Shown: piece after piece, positions 1 to 6,715 of the stretch
Position numbering within the stretch: position 1 is the stretch's first letter
Layout: every line of letters begins with the position of its first letter
Assembly (NCBI GenBank): GCA_034189725.1
Contig: JAXHUK010000133.1
Location: 1-13,468, forward strand
DNA: 13,468 nucleotides
From: JAXHUK01 sp034189725
GTDB lineage: Bacteria > Chloroflexota > Dehalococcoidia > SZUA-161
Direction of reading: 5' to 3'
Made by a program: the position numbers and the translations under genes
The notes under the pieces: model-generated
The model's input: the letters and a program-made list of their open reading frames with translations, nothing else
Told to the model about the DNA's origin: nothing
Databases searched by the model: none

Positions 1-116
1 GACTGGGAGGCATCGTGGAGCTGCATTACGTTGCGGGCGAAGCGGTAGCCCTCCCTGGTCTGGAAGTTGCGCGGGAACACCACCCCCTTGTCGTAGAGGT
101 CGTTCAGCTCCCTGCT
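1..116 (-). CDS. Partial coding fragment, possibly of an iron-sulfur (4Fe-4S) protein with a winged-helix-like N-terminus
   Basis: The minus strand is open to the window edge and reads SRELNDLYDKGVVFPRNF followed by QTREGYRFARNVMQLHDASQ. It is GC-rich, unlike the AT-rich sequence that follows from about base 120. The pattern of a basic, helical LNDLYDKGVVFP stretch followed by RFARNVMQLHDAS reminds me of the small N-terminal helix-turn-helix-like segment of some anaerobe 4Fe-4S dicluster proteins. That is recall, not a search result, and no Cys motif is visible in this fragment. It is in frame with the channel-like gene upstream on the same strand, but it does not look like channel sequence. 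In a channel the S4 arginine repeat should follow here. Probably a fragment of a different gene joined at a junction. Confidence 0.4.
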
Positions 117-437
117 TATGTAAAATGGGAGAATTGCAGCAATATCAATGAGACCATAGAAACTAAATACAAAGCTTAATTTTTTGTCAGCAACAAATAG
201 ACGCAGCAGGTACTCAACTGTGAATATAGCAACGGTGACTATCTCTATTATACGGAGAATGCCTGTTGTCTTATCGCTCAGGTCTGGAAGCGTCTCAATT
301 GAAAATGACAAGAGTGACAAAACTATTACAAACTGTATGAAGAAATCGAATACCTTGCCCGCCATTGTGTCATCTTCTTCAATAATGCTCTTGAGTTTCA
401 TGAATATTTTATCCATCAGCGTTGCAAAACTGGCCAT
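117..437 (-). CDS. Voltage-gated potassium-channel-like protein, N-terminal part only (S1-S3)
   Basis: A membrane ion channel of the Ion_trans / Kv type, broken at its 3' side. From ATG at 437 the frame gives MASFATLMDKIFMKLKSIIE, a soluble lead-in. S1 (about residues 29-47) is FDFFIQFVIVLSLLSFSIET. S2 (about 60-80) holds IFTVEYLLRLF with the acidic residue typical of S2. S3 (about 93-107) is FYGLIDIAAILPFYI, which closely matches the IDLLAILPFY signature of Kv channels. An in-frame stop lies just upstream (447-449), so the start is at 437 or one of the later ATGs at 416, 401 or 365. No convincing Shine-Dalgarno site is seen. The expected S4 voltage sensor, S5, the pore (TVGYG) and S6 are absent, because after residue 107 the sequence changes character. 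The gene is divergent from the A2M gene. Family assignment is strong; intactness in the organism is unknown. Confidence 0.8.
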
Positions 438-462
438 TCTAGGTAGCTACTTATTTAGTATG

Positions 463-476
463 CAGAAAATTTTCTG
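463..476. repeat. 14-bp perfect palindrome upstream of the channel gene
   Basis: CAGAAAATTTTCTG is a perfect palindrome with no spacer, 26 bases upstream of the channel ATG. It sits in the AT-rich divergent region (450-703), which otherwise shows no gene. It could be a repressor operator, but AT-rich palindromes of this length also arise by chance and no second copy is seen. Confidence 0.25.
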
Positions 477-652
477 AAAATTCTTTAATCATAAAATTAA
501 TTCTAAATATTCCAATATATCCTAGTTTTCACAAACCTATCGCACCCGATTCATCCTACCCAATAACCCTATAAAAGTCAACGAGATGTCATCTTCCTCC
601 CACAAGAAACTTTTCCTAAAAAGAGGCTCTCCGGGAACTTTACCGCCTTCGC

Positions 653-699
653 TTGCGTCTTTATCTTTAGAATGGTATAAAATCAGGTGTCAAAGGAGG
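653..699 (+). promoter_or_regulatory. Promoter and RBS of the A2M gene
   Basis: TTGCGT (653-658), a 17-bp spacer and TATAAA (676-681), preceded by TGG, give a sigma-70-type promoter with an extended -10. AGGAGG (694-699) lies four bases before the ATG at 704. Transcription would begin around 687-689, leaving a leader of only about 15 bases. The core AATGGTATAAAAT is shared exactly with the ilvC promoter. Confidence 0.65.
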
Positions 700-703
700 A
701 GTC

Positions 704-3700
704 ATGAAATCAAAGACATCTATAGGCATGATCCTGGTGCTTGTCCTGGCACTTTTCGTGTCGGTCATGCCCGGGTGCAATCCACCCGTAGCAGAAGCCT
801 CAAGCTACGTAGCGGTAGTACCCAGGGTGCTCCACGCTGGTGGCCAGGAGGCGGTTTCCCTCACCCTGTTCGACGGGAATAACCTGGCCTCGGGAACAGT
901 CGAGGTAGCCCTGCTCAAGGACGGCGATGAAGTCGTCCGTACGCAGAATACTATTAGCGGCAAAGGAACGATAGAGTTCAACGTCCCCGATATCGAGGAA
1001 GGCGAGTACGAGATCAGGGTTAAGGGAGCTGGGTTCGAGGATAAGGCAGACGTGAGAGTGGAGAGAAGCTTCCTTATCTTTGTGCAAACCGATAAACCGA
1101 TCTATAAACCCGGTCAAACGATACACATACGAGCGATCACTCTGGACTCCGACCTCAGACCGTTAAGCGAGGATGTCACCGTTGAGGTCCTCGATGCCAA
1201 GGGAATAAAGATATTTCGCAGCGAGGTCGATACCAACGACTATGGCATGGTGACCCTGGATTTGCCTGTATCCAGCGAACCCAATCTGGGAGTGTGGAAG
1301 ATAAACGCCTCCTCCGAGAAGGGCGACACCCAGTTGGACGTGCGGGTCGAGGAATATGTGCTGCCCAAGTACGAGGTGTCTGTAGAGTTGCCCAAGGAAT
1401 GGTTCCTGGTCGATGAACCTATCGAGGGTACAGTGAGTGCAGATTACAGCTTTGGTAAACCGGTAAAAGGCGAGCTTGAGATCAAGGCATCGCGATACGT
1501 CGGCGAGTGGGAAGAGTACGCCACATTTACCAGAGCAATCGATGGAGAGGTCGAGTTCGAGCTTCCCGCGGTGGGATACGTCGCCGGCGTCCCCGCAGCA
1601 GGAGGTCTGGGCAACGTCATGCTCGACGTAACCGTGCGTGAGAACGTCACCAACTACGAGGAGAGCACCAGCAGGCTGCTCACGGTATCCGAATCCCCGC
1701 TCAACATCCAGATAATTCCCGATAGCTCGGTGTTCAAGCCCACGTTGCCCCTGAGCTTCCTGATAATCACCGAAACCCCCGATAATCAACCGCTTGAGGA
1801 AACAGTGAGCATTACCGTTACCTATTATAACGATGAATTGGAGGAAGCGAGCAAGGAGGATATCGAAGTCGATACCGAGAATGGCAAGGCCCTCGTTGAG
1901 ATAACCCCCCCTGAGAATAGCATAGCTCTCGTGATAGAGGCCTCCGCTGAAGGAGACCGGGCTTCCAAAGGACTGGAGGCCGGTTATTCGCCGTCGGGCA
2001 ACTTCATTCATGTAGAGCAGATAAGCGAAGGCACCCCTGAAATAGGGGAGGCGATTATATTCAAGGTCTACTCCACTGAAGAAGCGGCCAACTTCTACTA
2101 TGAGGTTGTCTCGCGCAACAAGGTTGTATTCACTGATTTCACCAAGAGCGACGAGATCTCACTGGTGACAACCCCGCAGATGACGCCATCTGCCAGGCTA
2201 CTGGTGTACCAGATACTGCCCAACAGTGAGGTGGCAGCGGATTATATACCGTTCAACGTGGTGGCAGAATATCCCCACGATGTAACAGTCGAGTTCAGCG
2301 AGGAAGAAGCCAGGCCGGGAGAGGATGTTACTCTGAACATCCAAACCGAGGGCGAGGCGAAGGTTGGCATTACTGCCGTGGACAAATCGGTGTTCATCCT
2401 TGCCGAGAACAGATTAAACCTGCAGCAGGTCTTCGATGAGCTTGAGCGGCTTTATATGGAGCCGCAGGTGGAGCTTCACGAGTTCTCCATATATATGGGG
2501 GTAGAGACCAAGGGCGCTCAGGAGATTTTCGAAGACGCCGGAGTGGTAGTATTAAGCAACAACGAGATACCTGAAGGGAAAGAGTACGAATCCGAGATGG
2601 GGCTAGGATTTTGGGAGAGAGGAATAATGTTCCTGTCTGGAGGCATGGACGCGGCTGGCCCCATTCCCGAGGCTGCTCAAAAATCGAATGGAGCTCCTGA
2701 GGAGGTCGGACTTGCCGAGGTCGAGAGAGTAAGGCAATACTTCCCTGAAACCTGGCTCTGGGAGGAGGTAACTACCGACGCAAGCGGCAATGCATCGCTG
2801 GATGTCGAGGTGCCCGATACCATCACCACCTGGATGCTCAGCGCTGTGGCCCTGTCCAAAGAAAAGGGCTTGGGGATCGCTGAAGCCCAGCTCAGGGCGT
2901 TCCAGCCGTTCTTCCTCAAAGCCGATCTGCCCTACTCCGCGATACGGGGCGAGGAGTTCCCCGTTAGTGTGGCAGTGTACAACTACCTGGATCAATCCCA
3001 GAGCGTCCTGGTGCAAATAGAGGACGATGACTGGTTCGACCTGCTCGATGTCTCCGAGAAGACAGTGGAGATTGCAGCAAACGAAGTTGGTGGTGTAGAT
3101 TTCATGATCAGGCCCACCAAACTCGGAATCAACAAGGTGCAGATCACTGCTCAGAGCGAGCAGTCCGCTGATGCCATGATCAAGACGCTCATCGTCGAGC
3201 CGGAGGGCGTTGCCAGAGAGGTTGTAGAGAACCTCGTCCTCTCCGCTGGAGACACTAAATTCGGCAATACCTCTGTACCTCCATTTATTGTTGACGGTTC
3301 AGGCAGAGCTTATGTTGCGGTGACCTCCAGCTACCTGACTCAGACTATCGAGGGGCTAGAGGGACTCATCCAGATGCCCTTTGGTTGCGGCGAGCAGAAT
3401 ATGATAGTGTTCGCCCCTGACGTGTACATCACTGACTATCTCACGGAGAGCGGTCAGCTCAAACCGGAGATAATGGCCAAGGCCGAGAAATTGATGATCA
3501 CCGGCTATCAAAGGGAGCTTACTTATCGCCATCGTGACGGCAGCTTTTCCGCATTCGGTGAAGGCGACGAATCCGGCAGCCTCTTCCTCACCGCCTTTGT
3601 ACTGAAGTCTTTCTCCCAGGCCAAGGACCTGATCTACATCGACGATAGTATCCTCGATGAGGCTGAGGAGTGGATCAGCGAGCATCAGAATGACGACGGT

Positions 3701-4843
3701 TCTTTTGACTCTGTTGGTTTTGTCCACCACAAAGAGATGATGGGTGGACTCGACGGTAAGAACGCCCTTACTGCCTACGTCGCTATAGCACTACTGGAGT
3801 CAGGAGAGACTACAGCTTCTGCTAAAGCGATCAGTTTCCTGGAGGGCGAGCTCGATAGAATAGAAGATGCCTATACTACAGCGATCGTAGCATATGCACT
3901 TGAGCTTGCCGGAAGCGGCAGCAGCGCCGAAGCCTACGCGAAGTTAATGGAGCTTGCTCAAGAGGACGAGAACGGTATGCACTGGGGCGATACCGATGAG
4001 ATCGTGCCCCTCATTGAAGGAGAGGAAATTATGCGCCGGGGGCCCATAGGGCACAATAGAAGCACGTCAATCGAAGCTACCGGCTATGCCACGCTCGCCC
4101 TGATACAGCATGGCGATGCTTTCAATGCATCTCGGTCGGCGAAATGGCTCGTGTCGCAGCGGAATGCACTCGGCGGCTTCGGCTCTACACAGGATACGGT
4201 AGTTGCCTTACAGGCCCTCACCGGGTATGCCACTGACGCCAGGGCTGATGTGGACCTGACGATAGATATAGAGGCAGGCGGAGTAAATCAGGAACTCAGG
4301 ATAACCCAGGATAACTTCGACGTCCTGCAAATACTGGATGTTGCCATAAACGAAGAGGTGGAGATAAGCGTTGCTGGTGACGGTGAAGCTGTAGCACAGA
4401 TAGTAACAAGGTTCAATCTGCCCGACGTAGAACAGGGGGCGGAGGAAATCCTGAAGATAGACGTTGCCTATGATACCACCCAGGTCGAGGTAAACGATAC
4501 TGTCGAGGTATCGGTAGAGCTTGAGTTCGCCCCACCCATAGATATGGAGGCAGGCATGGTAGTCCTCGACATCTCGGTTCCCACCGGATTTACCCCGGTT
4601 ACGGAGTCCATAGTAGATGTAGTTGAAAATGATGAAAACATCAAGCGTTATGATGTCGCCGGTAGAAAGGTCATCTTCTACATCGAGAACATGCTGCCGG
4701 GAGACGTGGTGTCATTCAGCTTCGACGTGAAAGCGGAGTATCCGGTCAAAGCCAAAGGCGTTAGCTCCCAGGCGTACTCCTACTATAAGCCAGAGATCAA
4801 GGGGGAGACGCTGGGACAGGATATGGTTGTCTCGGATAACTAG
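704..4843 (+). CDS. Alpha-2-macroglobulin family thioester protein, metazoan A2M/C3-like, probably secreted or lipid-anchored
   Basis: A 1379-residue protein, close to the ~1450 of animal A2M and shorter than enterobacterial YfhM. The N-terminus is a signal peptide with VSVMPGC at 19-25, a weak lipobox. Macroglobulin domains follow, with FVQTDKPIYKPGQ at 126-138 and EYVLP at 217-221, both hallmarks of animal A2M/CD109/TEP proteins. A variable insert at about 623-675 fills the bait-region position. YFPETW (679-684), VPDTIT and LRAFQPFF (730-737) match animal A2M. The thioester domain (about 880-1190) has PFGCGEQNM with C895 and Q898, plus H1009 in VHHKEMMGG, as in C3. The C-terminal ~100 residues resemble the receptor-binding domain. 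The only cysteines are C25 and C895. By family knowledge it should trap proteases or tag targets covalently on the cell surface. It has its own promoter and terminator, and no pbpC partner is adjacent. Family certain; biological role inferred. Confidence 0.95.
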   Translation: MKSKTSIGMILVLVLALFVSVMPGCNPPVAEASSYVAVVPRVLHAGGQEAVSLTLFDGNNLASGTVEVALLKDGDEVVRTQNTISGKGTIEFNVPDIEEGEYEIRVKGAGFEDKADVRVERSFLIFVQTDKPIYKPGQTIHIRAITLDSDLRPLSEDVTVEVLDAKGIKIFRSEVDTNDYGMVTLDLPVSSEPNLGVWKINASSEKGDTQLDVRVEEYVLPKYEVSVELPKEWFLVDEPIEGTVSADYSFGKPVKGELEIKASRYVGEWEEYATFTRAIDGEVEFELPAVGYVAGVPAAGGLGNVMLDVTVRENVTNYEESTSRLLTVSESPLNIQIIPDSSVFKPTLPLSFLIITETPDNQPLEETVSITVTYYNDELEEASKEDIEVDTENGKALVEITPPENSIALVIEASAEGDRASKGLEAGYSPSGNFIHVEQISEGTPEIGEAIIFKVYSTEEAANFYYEVVSRNKVVFTDFTKSDEISLVTTPQMTPSARLLVYQILPNSEVAADYIPFNVVAEYPHDVTVEFSEEEARPGEDVTLNIQTEGEAKVGITAVDKSVFILAENRLNLQQVFDELERLYMEPQVELHEFSIYMGVETKGAQEIFEDAGVVVLSNNEIPEGKEYESEMGLGFWERGIMFLSGGMDAAGPIPEAAQKSNGAPEEVGLAEVERVRQYFPETWLWEEVTTDASGNASLDVEVPDTITTWMLSAVALSKEKGLGIAEAQLRAFQPFFLKADLPYSAIRGEEFPVSVAVYNYLDQSQSVLVQIEDDDWFDLLDVSEKTVEIAANEVGGVDFMIRPTKLGINKVQITAQSEQSADAMIKTLIVEPEGVAREVVENLVLSAGDTKFGNTSVPPFIVDGSGRAYVAVTSSYLTQTIEGLEGLIQMPFGCGEQNMIVFAPDVYITDYLTESGQLKPEIMAKAEKLMITGYQRELTYRHRDGSFSAFGEGDESGSLFLTAFVLKSFSQAKDLIYIDDSILDEAEEWISEHQNDDGSFDSVGFVHHKEMMGGLDGKNALTAYVAIALLESGETTASAKAISFLEGELDRIEDAYTTAIVAYALELAGSGSSAEAYAKLMELAQEDENGMHWGDTDEIVPLIEGEEIMRRGPIGHNRSTSIEATGYATLALIQHGDAFNASRSAKWLVSQRNALGGFGSTQDTVVALQALTGYATDARADVDLTIDIEAGGVNQELRITQDNFDVLQILDVAINEEVEISVAGDGEAVAQIVTRFNLPDVEQGAEEILKIDVAYDTTQVEVNDTVEVSVELEFAPPIDMEAGMVVLDISVPTGFTPVTESIVDVVENDENIKRYDVAGRKVIFYIENMLPGDVVSFSFDVKAEYPVKAKGVSSQAYSYYKPEIKGETLGQDMVVSDN

Positions 4844-4885
4844 TATACTGAAATAGAGGTTGCATCAACGTAATCCCTCATCGTT

Positions 4886-4916
4886 GGGGGCAGACCCTCG
4901 GGTCTGCCCCCTTTTT
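4886..4916 (+). terminator. Rho-independent terminator after the A2M gene
   Basis: An 11-bp perfect stem (GGGGGCAGACC at 4886-4896 with its complement at 4901-4911), a CTCG tetraloop and five T residues (4912-4916), 43 bases past the A2M stop. It isolates the A2M gene from the ilv cluster. Confidence 0.92.
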
Positions 4917-4969
4917 CTGAGCGAACCAGCGTGTTCACCCCAGCCCTTTATGGTTTAACTACATTCACC

Positions 4970-5046
4970 TTGACACTTAGACAATGCTATGTTTTAATCA
5001 ATCCTATTGACAATACATAATTGATATAATAGTTATAGTCTGGAGG
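4970..5046 (+). promoter_or_regulatory. Promoter region and RBS of ilvD (two candidate promoters)
   Basis: Candidate P1 is TTGACA (4970-4975), a 17-bp spacer and TTTAAT (4993-4998). Candidate P2 is a consensus TATAAT (5025-5030) preceded by TGA as an extended -10. The TTGACA at 5007-5012 is only 12 bp from it, too close to serve as its -35. The RBS GGAGG is at 5042-5046 and the ATG at 5051. No leader peptide rich in Leu/Val/Ile, T-box or attenuator hairpin is visible between the promoters and the start. Confidence 0.6.
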
Positions 5047-5050
5047 CGAT

Positions 5051-6706
5051 ATGCGAAGCGACGTGTCAAAAAAAGGCGTTGAGCGTGCCCCGCACCGGTC
5101 ATTAATGCGCGCTCTGGGATTAACCTCAAAGGAGATCGAACAACCTCTCATCGGAGTAGTAAACAGCTTCAACGAGGTCATCCCTGGCCATATCCATCTT
5201 AAAGATATAGCACAGGCTGTAAAGGCCGGGGTGTACAGCGCCGGCGGCACACCACTGGAGTTCAATACCATCGGTGTCTGCGATGGTATTGCTATGGGGC
5301 ACCTGGGGATGCGATACAGCCTGCCCAGCCGTGAGTTGATCGCAGATTCAGTAGAGATCATGGCGCAGGCTCATGCTTTTGACGCTCTCGTATTTATTCC
5401 TAACTGTGACAAGATTATTCCTGGCATGTTGATGGCTGCAGTACGAATCAATATCCCGTCTATCTTCGTCAGCGGCGGCCCAATGCTTGCCGGACGATTG
5501 GCCAATAATCGATATATAGATTTGAACAACGTATTCGAGGCGGTTGGAAAGGTCACCAAAGGTGAGATGAGCCAGTCAGAACTCGAAGAGCTTGAAGACA
5601 TGTCGTGCCCTGGCTGCGGTAGTTGCTCAGGGATGTTCACTGCTAATACGATGAACTGCCTCACCGAAGCCCTCGGTATGGGTCTGTCGGGTAATGGCAC
5701 CATACCGGCAGTCGATGCTCGCAGAATACGTCTGGCTAAGGAAGCGGGAAGGCAGGTTATGAAACTGCTGGAAGCAGACATTCGCCCCCGTGATGTCATC
5801 ACGAAGGACTCTCTGTATAATGCATTCGCAGTAGACATGGCTCTGGGAGGCAGCACCAACTCTGTACTGCATCTCATGGCACTGGCATACGAAGCCGGGA
5901 TCGACTTCCCACTGGAGACGATAAGCGAGGTGAGTCAACGCACACCGCATCTCTCGAAAATACGGCCTTCTGGTGATTATCATGTGGAAGATGTAGACAT
6001 CGCCGGCGGGATAGCAGCAGTAATGAATGAGATTAGCGACAGGTTGAATCTAGGGGCAAAGACAGTTGCTGGCAAAACACTCGGAGAAGTGATTGCAAAT
6101 GCTGGGGTTAAAGATAGCGCGGTGATACGACCTGTATCAAATCCGCACTCGGTCACAGGTGGGCTCAGTATCCTCTTCGGCAATCTGGCACCTCAGGGCT
6201 CTGTGGTCAAGAGCGCCGCAGTTATCCCCGAAATGATGGTACATACGGGGCCGGCACGGGTATACAATTCCGAAGACGAGGCCACGAGAGAAATCATGAA
6301 AGGCTCGGTAAAATCCGGAGATGTAGTCGTCATCAGATATGAAGGCCCCAGGGGTGGACCTGGAATGCCTGAGATGTTAACCCCTACCTCAATCATTTCC
6401 GGCATGGGCCTGGATAGGGAGGTTGCTCTCATCACCGATGGCCGCTTCTCCGGAGCTACCAGAGGTGCCGCTATAGGCCATATTTCACCAGAGGCAGCGG
6501 AGCGAGGCCCAATTGCTGCATTGAAAGACGGTGACCTGATAAAGATCGACATCACGAATAATAAGATAGATGTAGAGCTCAGTGACAGAGAGATCGCCCA
6601 ACGGCTTTCTCAACTTCCAGAGTTCGAGCCAAAGATAAAGACAGGATATCTCAAACGCTATACGGAGAGGGTGACCTCGGCAGCAACTGGCGCAGTGTTC
6701 AGATAG
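5051..6706 (+). CDS. ilvD: Dihydroxy-acid dehydratase IlvD
   Basis: Dehydrates 2,3-dihydroxy-isovalerate and 2,3-dihydroxy-3-methylvalerate to the 2-oxo acids of valine, leucine and isoleucine synthesis, in the cytoplasm. Its 551 residues are normal for the IlvD/Edd family. Visible signatures are CDGIAMGH (77-84), the cluster and metal site NCDKIIPGM (118-126), CPGCGSCSGMFTANTM (186-201) and, near the C-terminus, DGRFSGATRGAAIGH. At residues 45-50 the protein reads PGHIHL. The [2Fe-2S] class, such as the plant enzyme, has a cluster cysteine here; E. coli IlvD reads PGHVHL. This therefore looks like the oxygen-sensitive Fe-S type, fitting an anaerobe. The ATG follows GGAGG by four bases. It is the first gene of the ilv cluster, and its stop codon is part of the ilvB ribosome site. 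Assignment is firm; cluster type is inferred from one motif. Confidence 0.96.
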   Translation: MRSDVSKKGVERAPHRSLMRALGLTSKEIEQPLIGVVNSFNEVIPGHIHLKDIAQAVKAGVYSAGGTPLEFNTIGVCDGIAMGHLGMRYSLPSRELIADSVEIMAQAHAFDALVFIPNCDKIIPGMLMAAVRINIPSIFVSGGPMLAGRLANNRYIDLNNVFEAVGKVTKGEMSQSELEELEDMSCPGCGSCSGMFTANTMNCLTEALGMGLSGNGTIPAVDARRIRLAKEAGRQVMKLLEADIRPRDVITKDSLYNAFAVDMALGGSTNSVLHLMALAYEAGIDFPLETISEVSQRTPHLSKIRPSGDYHVEDVDIAGGIAAVMNEISDRLNLGAKTVAGKTLGEVIANAGVKDSAVIRPVSNPHSVTGGLSILFGNLAPQGSVVKSAAVIPEMMVHTGPARVYNSEDEATREIMKGSVKSGDVVVIRYEGPRGGPGMPEMLTPTSIISGMGLDREVALITDGRFSGATRGAAIGHISPEAAERGPIAALKDGDLIKIDITNNKIDVELSDREIAQRLSQLPEFEPKIKTGYLKRYTERVTSAATGAVFR

Positions 6707-6715
6707 GAGTTCATA

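Noticed and set aside
184..477. Plus-strand 97-codon open frame
   Set aside because: It is antisense to the channel gene, whose minus-strand product has clear S1-S3 segments. No ribosome site or recognisable protein.
586..882. Plus-strand 98-codon open frame overlapping the A2M start
   Set aside because: It runs across the A2M promoter and signal peptide in another frame and has low-complexity, non-protein-like content.
1163..2011. 282-codon open frame antisense to the A2M gene
   Set aside because: It is long only because of codon bias in the sense gene. The translation has no domain-like features and there is no RBS.
4984..5010. Short ATG frame upstream of ilvD as a leader (attenuation) peptide
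   Set aside because: The eight codons hold no Leu/Val/Ile run, there is no ribosome site and no terminator-like hairpin follows before ilvD.
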